From Massilia alkalitolerans DSM 17462 (GTDB lineage: Bacteria; Pseudomonadota; Gammaproteobacteria; Burkholderiales; Burkholderiaceae_D): DNA of 64,000 nucleotides. Shown here one piece after another: positions 50,834 to 58,841 of the stretch. The notes beneath the pieces were generated by a model. It saw only the letters and a list, made by a program, of their open reading frames with translations, did no database searches and was not told the origin of the DNA. Every line of letters starts with the position of its first letter. Positions within the stretch are counted from its first letter, which is position 1. Made by a program: the position numbers and the translations under genes. The DNA is taken from the NCBI RefSeq assembly GCF_000427785.1, contig NZ_ATYR01000030.1:1-64000 (forward strand), in the 5' to 3' direction.

Positions 50834-51198
50834 TGGGCGGCAGGCGTGATGCCGGCGGCCGTGCTGTCCGCCGGGTCGAGGCGCAGCACCTGGCGTTCGC
50901 GGCCGCGCACCAGCTCGACCTGGTTCTCGGTCATGCGGGCCACGCGCGCGCCGCGGAAGCTCCCGCCCAGGCGCACCGTCTCGCCGTCGATCACGGCGAC
51001 GTGGCGTCCGCCCGCGCGCGGCGCGATCAGGACCGATTGCAGGCGCGGCAGGCCGTCGCCGGCGCCGTCCAGCCGGCTGCCATCCAGCGCAGCCGGCGGA
51101 CGGGTCGGGTCGGCCAGCGCTTGCGCGGCAGCCGGAAGGCTGGCCAGCAGGCCTGCCAGGCCCAGGGTGAGGGTCAGTTTTTTCACAGCTTCATCCAT
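50830..51198 (-). CDS. mshK: MshK-like periplasmic biogenesis protein
   Basis: A 122-residue exported protein with a signal peptide (about 1-28, ending AQA) and a small beta-rich part. Mature residues begin LADPTRPP, a motif shared by PilP/MshK/GspC-type proteins that link the inner-membrane complex to the secretin. The region ARMTENQVELVRGRERQVLRL is also typical. Identification leans on position between mshJ and mshL. It overlaps both neighbours by short stretches. Confidence 0.82.
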   Translation of the reverse strand: MDEAVKKLTLTLGLAGLLASLPAAAQALADPTRPPAALDGSRLDGAGDGLPRLQSVLIAPRAGGRHVAVIDGETVRLGGSFRGARVARMTENQVELVRGRERQVLRLDPADSTAAGITPAAQ

Positions 51199-51893
51199 TT
51201 GCGGTCCAGACTCAGGGTATACAGCGTGAGCGTCAGTCGCGCGGCCGGGTACGCTTCCACGTCGAGCTGCGCCCTGCCCCAGAACAGGCGGGTGGGCATC
51301 GCTTCGAGCGCGCTCATGTAATCGACCATGTCGAGGTAATTGCCGCGCACGGTGACTTCGACGCCGTGGCGGTACAGCAGCACCGGGGCGGGCGCCTGGC
51401 CGGACGTCGCGGCGCTGCTTTCGGCGGCAGGCGGCGCCAGAGTCCCCGCCGCCTGTGCGCCCAGCGAGGACATCGATTCGACCGGCAGCGTGCGCATCGA
51501 CACCAGCTTCAGGCGTGCGTTGGCGCGCAGGATGGTATCGACCAGCGGCGCCATGCGCTCGGGCGGCACCAGGCCGTGCTCCATGGCCAGCAGCGAGTCG
51601 CCCAGCGCGGCGGTTTCCTGCTGGATGGCCTGCAGTTTCTCGCGCGCCGGCGCGTCCGGATCGACCTGGAAGGCCTGGACCCTGGCGGCGATTTCGCCGT
51701 CCATGCCGATCAGGTTGTTTTGCTGCTGGCTGATCTGGCGGCGCAGCAGGTCCTGTTCGCGGTAGATCGGTCCCAGCACCATGCTGTGGCCGATGAAAAC
51801 GATCACTGCGGCGACGGCCGCGAACAGCAGGCCGCGCTCGCGCAGCGTGAGCGCATCGATGCGCGCCATCAGTGCGAGGACGCGCGCCTTCAT
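51183..51893 (-). CDS. mshJ: MshJ-like (PilO-type) inner membrane protein
   Basis: A 236-residue bitopic protein. A cytoplasmic start (MKARVLALMARIDALTLRERGL) leads into one membrane helix (about 24-42). A periplasmic coiled coil (about 45-80, rich in Gln: RRQISQQQNN) is followed by a small alpha-beta domain. This is the PilO/MshJ topology of the pilus alignment complex. It overlaps the PilN-like gene by four bases. Confidence 0.85.
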   Translation of the reverse strand: MKARVLALMARIDALTLRERGLLFAAVAAVIVFIGHSMVLGPIYREQDLLRRQISQQQNNLIGMDGEIAARVQAFQVDPDAPAREKLQAIQQETAALGDSLLAMEHGLVPPERMAPLVDTILRANARLKLVSMRTLPVESMSSLGAQAAGTLAPPAAESSAATSGQAPAPVLLYRHGVEVTVRGNYLDMVDYMSALEAMPTRLFWGRAQLDVEAYPAARLTLTLYTLSLDRKWMKL

Positions 51894-52537
51894 ATGCGCG
51901 GCTCCTCGGGAACCGATTGCAGGCTGAATTCGACCCAGGGTACGGCTGCCACGTCGGGCTTGCCGTCGGCGCCGGCCGTGTCCACCTTCGCCGGCTGGCT
52001 GATCGACAGGCTGGCGAAGGATTTGCCCTGCATCAGCGGTTCGCCGGTCAGGCGCGCCAGGTAGCCTGGCACCGTGGCCGGGTCCGTGGTACGGCCGCGG
52101 ATGCCGATGTCCCTGCCGCCGCCCGAGACGCTCACCCCGGTGAGCCACAGGCCGGCGATGCTCTGGCGCGCCAGGGCCTTGAAGTAGCCGGCATAGCCGG
52201 CCGTGTCGCCCAGCTCGCCGCGCTCGATCACGCGCGAGATGTCGCGCAGCGCGGCCAGCTGGGCCTGGGCCTCGGCGATCTCGGCGTCGAGGTCCTTGTT
52301 CTTCTGGCGCGGTGCGAAGTCGAGGTTCACGCTGGCCAGGCGCGCCTGCTTGCGCTCCAGTTGCACGGCGCCGGCGCGGGCCTGCGCCTGCAGGCTGGCG
52401 GTCTGCATCCGGCCGTAGCTGGCCAGCGCGGCGATGCCGCCCACCAGCACCAGCAGCGACAGCGCCATCGTGGCCGCGGTAAAGACCTTCTTTTGCGGCT
52501 GGAACGCCGGGTTGAACAGGTTGATCTGCTGGCTCAT
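51890..52537 (-). CDS. PilN-like inner membrane protein of the MSHA system
   Basis: A 215-residue protein with the PilN layout. The N-terminal SQQINLFNPAFQPQKK is the short cytoplasmic motif that binds the PilM/MshI protein. One membrane helix spans about 18-40, then a periplasmic coiled coil with Gln/Arg-rich residues. In Vibrio this activity is part of a split mshI arrangement (MshI/MshI2). It overlaps mshI and mshJ by four bases each. Confidence 0.87.
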   Translation of the reverse strand: MSQQINLFNPAFQPQKKVFTAATMALSLLVLVGGIAALASYGRMQTASLQAQARAGAVQLERKQARLASVNLDFAPRQKNKDLDAEIAEAQAQLAALRDISRVIERGELGDTAGYAGYFKALARQSIAGLWLTGVSVSGGGRDIGIRGRTTDPATVPGYLARLTGEPLMQGKSFASLSISQPAKVDTAGADGKPDVAAVPWVEFSLQSVPEEPRI

Positions 52538-53469
52538 GGCGCCGCCTCCGTGCGCAGCGCGGCGCCCAGCGGGATGAAGAAGCGCCCCTGCACGGCCTGG
52601 TCCTGCAGCTCGGGCGTGCGCCCCAGGTCGAAGACCGAGGCCAGGTCGAGGGTCTCGACCGGGGTGTACAGGTTGCTCGACAGGTAGTCGTCCAGGCCGC
52701 TCACCTTGCTGGGCCCGAGCACCAGCTTGGCAATGCTGATGAAGGAATACTGGCGCTCGAAGTTGTCGAGCGAGCGCTGCAGCTCGAGGGTGATGCGGTC
52801 GAAGCTGGCGTGCTTGCGCTCGTGGTCGGGCTCGAGCAGCTGGTCGAGCGTGACGTCGATCCGGCGCGACAGGTAGAGCTCGCCACGCCAGGTCACGGTC
52901 AGGAGGCCGCCTTCGGCGCCGAACGAGAGCATGGCCACACCGCGGTTTTCGGGCGCGATCAGTGCCGAGATATTGCGCTGCGCCATTTCCGGGATGTCGA
53001 TGACTTCCAACCCGATCTTCGCATCCAGGAACAATTGCTGGCGCGGTTTGATGACGGTATTGCGCGCCGCCACCACGAACACCGACTGCTGGGCACGCAC
53101 CTGGCCGGCGTCGACCGGGATGTCGAGCACGTCGACGGTGGCCTCAAGGACCGGGAAATCGAGGATGTCCTTCAGGCGCCAGCGCACTGCGGTCTTCAAC
53201 TCTTCGCGCGGCACGTTCGGCGCTTCGAGGTTGATGAGCTGGTATTCGCCCGGCCCGAGCAGGGTCAGGCAGCGGTAGGCATGCGCCTGGCCCTCGCGCG
53301 CGGCCTTTTCCAGCACGGCCGCATCCGGCTTGCCCGGCAAGAAATGAGCAAAGCGCACGGAAGGCATGCCTTCAGCGACCGGCTTGACGCTGGTCGCGGC
53401 CACGCCATCCGCCAGGACGGCGATGGTCAGCCAGCCATCTTTTTTCTTTGCTCTTTTAAAGAAACGCAT
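52534..53469 (-). CDS. mshI: MSHA biogenesis protein MshI (PilM-like)
   Basis: A 311-residue cytoplasmic actin-like protein. It lacks the full ATP-binding signature of PilM but shows the MshI pattern, including TAVRWRLKDILDFPVLEATVDVLD and LELQRSLDNFERQYSFISI. It would anchor the PilN-like protein at the inner membrane. The start at 53469 is clear. A TATAAT at 53510-53515 (minus strand) suggests a separate promoter for the mshI-to-mshN operon. Confidence 0.88.
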   Translation of the reverse strand: MRFFKRAKKKDGWLTIAVLADGVAATSVKPVAEGMPSVRFAHFLPGKPDAAVLEKAAREGQAHAYRCLTLLGPGEYQLINLEAPNVPREELKTAVRWRLKDILDFPVLEATVDVLDIPVDAGQVRAQQSVFVVAARNTVIKPRQQLFLDAKIGLEVIDIPEMAQRNISALIAPENRGVAMLSFGAEGGLLTVTWRGELYLSRRIDVTLDQLLEPDHERKHASFDRITLELQRSLDNFERQYSFISIAKLVLGPSKVSGLDDYLSSNLYTPVETLDLASVFDLGRTPELQDQAVQGRFFIPLGAALRTEAAP

Positions 53470-53509
53470 GCACGGGATCGCGGAAATAATTCAATACGGC
53501 AAAGACTTG

Positions 53510-53515
53510 ATTATA
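53510..53515 (-). promoter_or_regulatory. Probable -10 box of the mshI-mshN operon
   Basis: On the minus strand TATAAT occurs in CTTGAATATAATCAAG, 41 bp before mshI. No -35 box is convincing. It implies that mshI-N and mshE-A can be transcribed separately. Confidence 0.4.
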
Positions 53516-53601
53516 TTCAAGCCGAGCTGGAAGCGATCACAAAAAAGTGGCCCCTGCCCTCAAAACTGGCAGTTTTCGCTCTGCTTTGCCACGTTTCGTT
53601 G

Positions 53602-53796
53602 TCAATACGGCGCGCGCAGGTAGATTAGCGGACGCTTGGACTGGCCCTTGCCGCTGTCCGGGCGCGCTTCGCAGGTATAGGTGAAGGGGCCGCTGCGGTC
53701 GAAGAAGCGGCCGGCGGCGACCGCTCCAAGGATGCCGATGGGGAGCTTCACGATGATCAGTTCGACCATCGTGAAGCCATGGGCGCGGCTGTTTGC
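53602..53796 (-). pseudogene. Remnant of a type IV pilin gene
   Basis: Between mshA and mshI a minus-strand frame reads GFTMVELIIV, then KLPIGILGAVAAGRFFDRSG, and ends CEARPDSGKGQSKRPLIYLR to a stop at 53602. The start is the prepilin peptidase site with Glu5; the next hydrophobic residues are disturbed (KLP). There is no start codon: a TGA (53797-53799) lies seven codons before GFT. The whole is about 64 codons, far less than a pilin (about 150), so the central part seems deleted. It is probably a decayed minor pilin of the MSHA set. The 53470-53905 interval otherwise holds only the mshI promoter region. Confidence 0.72.
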
Positions 53797-53905
53797 TCAG
53801 GTAGGGGCGAGCGGAGACACGCGGTGCCGGGAAGCACGGATCAGTTGACGCCCGCCAACCACGCTATCGATTCGACGGCGCTTTCGCTGACAGGCGCTTC
53901 GTCCA

Positions 53906-54403
53906 TCAACCGCAGATGAATTTGCCGTTCGTATCGGCGTTGTCCGTGTAGGTCGGAGCCTGGCCGAGAGCCGTTGGCGGGGTGTAGGTCACCGAGCAGG
54001 TGGCGGCATTCGCAGCGCTCACGCCCTTCGGAGCGACCGTCAGCCCGTTACCGGTAAAGGTGAACGTGAATTCGGTTTCGTTGAGGCCGGCGGCAGTGGC
54101 GAACGCGCGCGCGTTTGTCTGGGACGCAGAAGCCGGATAGCCATTGATCAGGGTAACAGTGGTGCCTTCCATATCCACCGTTCCGGTGGTGACATTGGCT
54201 ACCAGCGCCTTCCCGTGGATCATTGCTGCTGCCGAAGTGAGCGAACCTTTCGCCGCTTTCAAGCTGGCGGCGCGTGCATCGCCACTCAAGTCGGCAAACT
54301 TCGGCAGCGCAGTCGCGGCCAGAATGCCCAGGATGACGATCACGACGATCAGTTCGATCAGGGTGAAGCCGCCCTGCGCGCTCTTGCTGGAATACTTGTT
54401 CAT
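53906..54403 (-). CDS. mshA: MSHA-type major pilin
   Basis: A 165-residue type IVa pilin precursor. A 12-residue leader (MNKYSSKSAQGG) ends at the prepilin peptidase site before FTLIELIVVIVILGILAATALPKFADLSG, whose Glu5 is intact. The rest is a typical MSHA globular domain with a C-terminal Cys pair (ATCSVTYTPP and GKFICG) for the disulphide-bonded D-region. It is the probable main subunit of the pilus. The neighbouring minor pilin gene is 46 bp upstream. Confidence 0.93.
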   Translation of the reverse strand: MNKYSSKSAQGGFTLIELIVVIVILGILAATALPKFADLSGDARAASLKAAKGSLTSAAAMIHGKALVANVTTGTVDMEGTTVTLINGYPASASQTNARAFATAAGLNETEFTFTFTGNGLTVAPKGVSAANAATCSVTYTPPTALGQAPTYTDNADTNGKFICG

Positions 54404-54449
54404 GTAATTCTCTCCGTTGAAGGTGTGCGGGTGAGCCCGCGGTCTTGAT

Positions 54450-54956
54450 TTATTTGGGCCCGGCGCCGACTTCGTCGATGACCAGTGCCCCGTGCTTACC
54501 GCTCCGCCCGCTTTCGGCCGGATGAGTCGAACTCGATAATTCTACCTTGAACTTAAGCAAGTTAGATGTCTCAGAAGAAAAAGTGTCGTTACTTAGCACA
54601 TAATTCACGGTCCGATCCGTCCGGTCGAAGAACCAGGCGCCGCGCCGCAACATCTCAGGGTCGGGCGAGTAGTATTCGCCGAGGTAATTGGCTGGCTGCC
54701 TGAGCAACCAGCTCATCGGATTTTCTTGCAATAGTTTTAATGCGGCGTCCTTGCCGGCCGCCGTGAGCAGCTGGGCCTCGCGCGCCGCCAGCGCCGTGCG
54801 CAGCGCGCCCACCACGTGGTAGGCGGCGGTCCGCTCCGATTGCGCACGCCACTCGAGCAGCCGGCCCAGCAGCACGCCCGCCAGCAGGCCCGTCACCACG
54901 ACGCAGACCGCGAACTCGAAGCGGGTCGCCCCGCGCATGCGGGCGGGCAGCATCAC
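54450..54956 (-). CDS. Minor pilin-like protein of the MSHA locus
   Basis: A 168-residue protein with a pilin-like N-terminus. MRGATRFEFAVCVVVTGLLAGVLLG has a Gly cleavage site and Glu at position +5, although ATRFE differs from the usual FTLIE. The single hydrophobic helix is followed by a polar domain without Cys pair. By position it may correspond to MshB or MshF. It overlaps mshG by four bases and precedes mshA. Confidence 0.75.
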   Translation of the reverse strand: MMLPARMRGATRFEFAVCVVVTGLLAGVLLGRLLEWRAQSERTAAYHVVGALRTALAAREAQLLTAAGKDAALKLLQENPMSWLLRQPANYLGEYYSPDPEMLRRGAWFFDRTDRTVNYVLSNDTFSSETSNLLKFKVELSSSTHPAESGRSGKHGALVIDEVGAGPK

Positions 54957-56194
54957 TTGCCTCCGTGTAGCGCCGCCTTGCCGAGGTCCCAGATCGGCAG
55001 GAAGATGCCCAGCGCCAGGATCAGCACCATCACACCCAGGAAGGTGATCAGGATCGGTTCGATCTGGCTCGATAGGGTCTTGAGCTCGTAATCGACCTCG
55101 CGCTCGTACATCTGCGCGATCTCGTCCATCAGGTCGTCGAGCGAGCCGGACTCCTCGCCCACGGCGATCATCTGCAGCACGATCGGGGTGAACACATTGG
55201 CGGCGATCGAGGTGCGCAGGATGCTCTCGCCGCGCTCGACGCCGTCGCGCATCCCCTCGATGCGCGAGCTGAGGTAGGCGTTGTCGGCAGTCTGCGCGAC
55301 CACCGTCAGGGCCTGCACGATCGGCACCCCGCTGCGGGTCGACAGCGCGAAGCTGCGGGCGAAGCGCGCCATGGTCGCCTTGTGGATGATCTTGCCGGCG
55401 ATCGGCAGGCGCAGCTTGTGCTTGTCCCAGGCCAGACGACCCTTGGGCGTGGCCACCCAGGCCTTGAAACCGAACACGGCGCCGCCCAGCATGGCCGCCA
55501 TCGCGGGCCAGTAGGCGACCGTGAAATTCGAGGTCGACAGCAGGATCCGCGTCATCAGGGGCAGCTCGGCATTGAAGGACTTGAACACCGCCGCGAACTG
55601 CGGAATCACGAACACGTTGACGATCACCATCGCGATCGCCATCGCGATCACGACGAAGGTCGGGTAGCGCATCGCGGTCTTGACCCGCTCGCGCATGTCG
55701 CGATCGAACTCGAGGTGGTCGAACAATCGCAGGAAGACTTCTTCCAGGCGGCCGGTCATCTCGCCCACCCGCACCATCGACAGGTAGAAGGTGTTGAACA
55801 CCTTCGGATGGCGCGTCATCGCGCTTGAGAGTTCGCGGCCCGAATCGAGCGACTCGCGCAGGTCCCTGATCACCTTGCCGAAGGATTTGTTGATGGCCGA
55901 TTCCTGCAGGCCCGCCAGGCCGCGCATGATCGGCACGCCGGACTTGAGCAGCGTATAGATCTGGCGGCTGAACAGCTGCACGTCCATCGAGGTGACCTTC
56001 TTTTCCTGCAGGCGCGCCAGCCAGCCTTCGCCGCCGTCCTTGGAGGCTGGGCCCTTGCGGCTGGGGTTGATCTCGATGGGCGTGGCGCCGCTGCCGAACA
56101 GCTGGTCGGCGACCGCGCCGCTGTCGGCGCCCTCGAGGATGCCCTGCAGCAGTTCGCCGGCGGCATTGCGCGCCTTGTAGGAAAAATAAGGCAT
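54953..56194 (-). CDS. mshG: Type II/IV secretion F-type inner membrane protein MshG
   Basis: A 413-residue polytopic platform protein of the GspF/PilC family. The start (MPYFSYKARNAAGELLQG) is typical. Two T2SSF domains lie at about 70-195 and 275-400, each with a membrane segment pair, including RQIYTLLKSGVPIMRGLAGL and FARSFALSTRSGVPIVQAL. It links the ATPase MshE to the pilus fibre. The gene follows mshE with one base of overlap. Confidence 0.94.
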   Translation of the reverse strand: MPYFSYKARNAAGELLQGILEGADSGAVADQLFGSGATPIEINPSRKGPASKDGGEGWLARLQEKKVTSMDVQLFSRQIYTLLKSGVPIMRGLAGLQESAINKSFGKVIRDLRESLDSGRELSSAMTRHPKVFNTFYLSMVRVGEMTGRLEEVFLRLFDHLEFDRDMRERVKTAMRYPTFVVIAMAIAMVIVNVFVIPQFAAVFKSFNAELPLMTRILLSTSNFTVAYWPAMAAMLGGAVFGFKAWVATPKGRLAWDKHKLRLPIAGKIIHKATMARFARSFALSTRSGVPIVQALTVVAQTADNAYLSSRIEGMRDGVERGESILRTSIAANVFTPIVLQMIAVGEESGSLDDLMDEIAQMYEREVDYELKTLSSQIEPILITFLGVMVLILALGIFLPIWDLGKAALHGGK

Positions 56195-57897
56195 CAGTCT
56201 TCGTACTGGTTACTGATGCGCATCGCTTCGGCGATGGTGGTCCTGCCCTGCACCGCCAGGCTCACGCCATGGCGGCGCAGCGTCTCGCCGCCCATCTCGG
56301 CATGTGCCACCTTCAGGAAGTGCGAGGGATCCGGGTGGTTCGCCGCCTCGGTCACGGCGCGCGTCATCTCGAGCAGTTCATAGACGCCGGTACGGCCGCG
56401 GAAACCCGTGCCGTTGCAGTGCGAGCAGCCCTTGCCGTGGAAGAAGGACGTCGTGGCGGCGCGTTCGCCCAGTTCCGCGCGCAGCCAGTTGGTCTCCGCC
56501 GGCGTCGGCTGGTAAGGCGTGGAGCAGCTTTCGCAGATCACGCGCACCAGGCGCTGGGCCAGCACCGCCTGCAGCGAGCCGCCCACCATGTAGCGCGGCA
56601 CCCCCATGTCCATCAGGCGCAGCGGCGTCGAGGCGGCGTCGTTGGTGTGCAGGGTCGAGAGCACCAGGTGGCCGGTCATGGCGGCGCGCAGGCCGATCTG
56701 CGCGGTCTCCTGGTCGCGCATCTCGCCGACCAGCACGATGTCCGGATCCTGGCGCAGCGCCGAGCGCAGCACGCGCGCGAACGAGAGCTCGATCTTGTCG
56801 TTGACCTGGACCTGGTTCACGCCCTTCAGGCGGTATTCGACCGGGTCCTCGACCGTGATGAGTTTTTTCTCCATCGAGTTCAGCTCGGACAGCGCGCTGT
56901 ACAGGGTAGTCGTCTTGCCGCTGCCGGTGGGGCCGGTGACCAGCACCAGGCCGTTGGGACGCTGCACCAGCGCGCGGAAGCGCTCCACGATGCGTGCCGG
57001 CATGCCGATCGCGTCCAGGCGCAGCGTGGTGCCGCCCTGGTTCAGGAGTCGCATGACGACCGACTCGCCGTACTGGGTCGGCATGGTCGAGATACGCACG
57101 TCGATGCGCTGGTTGCGCACCTTGACCGCGAAGCGGCCGTCCTGCGGCAGGCGCTTTTCCGAGATGTCGAGGTCGGCCATCAGCTTGAGGCGCAGGGCCA
57201 GCGGCGTGGCCACCTTGATGTCGGCCTCGGTCTGCAGGTGCAGCACGCCGTCGATGCGGAAACGGATCTGCAGGCGCCCGTCCTGCGGCTCGATGTGGAT
57301 GTCCGAGGCGCGCACCTGGGCCGCGTCGTCGAACACCGACTGCAGCAGCTTGACGATCGGCGCCTCTTCCAGGCCCGGGTTGGCGGCCAGTGCGCCGAAG
57401 TCGATCGAGGTGTCGCCCAGGTCCTGCTCGACCTCGCGCGCCAGACCGGTGATCTCGCCGGTGCGGCGGTAGATGCGGTCGATCGCGCCCAGCACCTCGG
57501 TCTCGTTGACCACCGCCAGCTCGACGGTCTTGCGCAGCAGGCGCGCGATCTCGTCATAGGCGAACAGGTCGGTCGGGTCGGACACGCCTACCAGCAGGGT
57601 CTCGCGGCGGTCTTCCAGCACCAGGGCGCGGAAACGGCGCGCGGCGGTTTCCGGCAGCAGGCGCACCAGCTCGGCGTTGATGTTGTAGAACTTGAGGTTG
57701 ATGTAGGGGATGTTCAGCTGGCGCGCCAGCGCGCCCGAAATCTGGTCTTCGGTGACGAAGCCGCTCTCGACGAACACGCGGCCGAGCTTGCGCCCGGTAC
57801 GCTTCTGGTCCGCGAGCGCCTGCTCGAGCTGCTCTTCCGACAGCAGTTTCTGCTGGATCAGCACCTCGCCGAGGCGAATTTTTTCCGGCCTTGCCAT
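56194..57897 (-). CDS. mshE: MSHA pilus extension ATPase MshE (MshEN domain)
   Basis: A 567-residue GspE/PilB-type ATPase. An N-terminal MshEN domain, a class known to bind c-di-GMP, has two half motifs: RLGEVLIQQKLLSEEQLEQA (8-27) and KLGRVFVESGFVTEDQISGA (38-57). The first has Lys where Gly is usual. Walker A is GPTGSGKTTTLYSAL, Walker B is DIVLVGEMRD, the His box is LSTLHTNDA, and a tetra-Cys zinc site is in CESC and CSHC. The start at 57897 has AAGGGA upstream; an ATG at 57903 is too close to it. It heads the pilus operon. Confidence 0.94.
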   Translation of the reverse strand: MARPEKIRLGEVLIQQKLLSEEQLEQALADQKRTGRKLGRVFVESGFVTEDQISGALARQLNIPYINLKFYNINAELVRLLPETAARRFRALVLEDRRETLLVGVSDPTDLFAYDEIARLLRKTVELAVVNETEVLGAIDRIYRRTGEITGLAREVEQDLGDTSIDFGALAANPGLEEAPIVKLLQSVFDDAAQVRASDIHIEPQDGRLQIRFRIDGVLHLQTEADIKVATPLALRLKLMADLDISEKRLPQDGRFAVKVRNQRIDVRISTMPTQYGESVVMRLLNQGGTTLRLDAIGMPARIVERFRALVQRPNGLVLVTGPTGSGKTTTLYSALSELNSMEKKLITVEDPVEYRLKGVNQVQVNDKIELSFARVLRSALRQDPDIVLVGEMRDQETAQIGLRAAMTGHLVLSTLHTNDAASTPLRLMDMGVPRYMVGGSLQAVLAQRLVRVICESCSTPYQPTPAETNWLRAELGERAATTSFFHGKGCSHCNGTGFRGRTGVYELLEMTRAVTEAANHPDPSHFLKVAHAEMGGETLRRHGVSLAVQGRTTIAEAMRISNQYED

Positions 57898-58055
57898 GAA
57901 CATCCCTTGTTGTTATTGCTTGCGTTGAATATTTTATGCCAGAACCTGTAGGAATTGACCTACGAAATTTACACGAGGCATGGAAAGTGTCGCCCTTTCG
58001 CCTTGATGAAATGGCATCGCGTGTAAGATGGCCAGGAAAAACGACAAGGAAGCCC

Positions 58056-58760
58056 ATGGAAGACACCCCCAGCTTGCGCCGTCGCGTCTACCTGATGCGT
58101 CATGGCAGCGTTACCTATTTCGACGAGACCGGCAAACCCTTCCTTCCCGAGACCGTCGCCCTGAACCCGGCCGGCCAGGCCCAGGCCGATGCCGCCGGCC
58201 TGGCCTTCCGCGAGGCCGGCGTGCGCTTCGACCGCGTCATCACCTCGGGCCTGCCACGCACCAATGAGACGGCGCAGCGGGTGCTGGCGGCGAGCGGGCA
58301 GGACATCGCGCCGGACGTATGGCCGGAGCTGCACGAGATCCGCGGCGGGCGCCTGTCAGCCATCCCAACCCAGGAACTGCGGCGCGCCTTTACCGGCGCC
58401 TTCGAGGGCGTGGTCGATGGAGAGCAGCGCTTCCTCGGCGGCGAATCGGTCGGCGAGATGATGGACCGGGTCCATCCGGCGATCGCCCGCCTGCGCGCGC
58501 AGGACGACTGGGACACCGTGCTGCTGGTGCTGCACGGGGGCGTCAATTGCGCCATCCTGTCGCTGGCCCTGACCGGGCAGCGCCTGTTCCTGGGCGGCCT
58601 GTCGCAGGCCGCCGGCTGCATCAATGCGCTCGACGTCGGCGAGCACGCTGCCGACTGGGTGGTCCGCTTCGTGAACTACGTTCCCCCCGGCCCGCTGCAG
58701 CCGGAAGCGCGCGCCACCACCATGGAACAGCTGTTCGAGCAGTACCGCAAGGGCCGCTGA
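58056..58760 (+). CDS. Histidine phosphatase (phosphoglycerate mutase-like) protein
   Basis: A 234-residue branch-1 histidine phosphatase. The catalytic RHG motif is in VYLMRHGSVTYFDETG, with Arg in ITSGLPRTNETAQRV, Glu in LHEIRGGRL and the second His in LLVLHGGVNCAI. All catalytic residues are present. Substrates of such proteins vary (sugar phosphates, phosphoproteins, acyl phosphates). AAGGA precedes the ATG at 58056. It precedes an APH-like kinase and an acyl-CoA dehydrogenase on the same strand. Confidence 0.85.
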   Translation: MEDTPSLRRRVYLMRHGSVTYFDETGKPFLPETVALNPAGQAQADAAGLAFREAGVRFDRVITSGLPRTNETAQRVLAASGQDIAPDVWPELHEIRGGRLSAIPTQELRRAFTGAFEGVVDGEQRFLGGESVGEMMDRVHPAIARLRAQDDWDTVLLVLHGGVNCAILSLALTGQRLFLGGLSQAAGCINALDVGEHAADWVVRFVNYVPPGPLQPEARATTMEQLFEQYRKGR

Positions 58761-58805
58761 ATGCGTTCGTTCGCAAAGAAATAGCACGCCCGTACGCTTC
58801 GGGGC

Positions 58806-58811
58806 TAGAAT
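58806..58811 (+). promoter_or_regulatory. Possible -10 box before the APH-like kinase gene
   Basis: TAGAAT at 58806-58811 lies 31 bp before the start at 58842. No clear -35 element is found. Confidence 0.35.
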
Positions 58812-58841
58812 AAAGAACAAACTTACAAGAGTGGAGACGCG

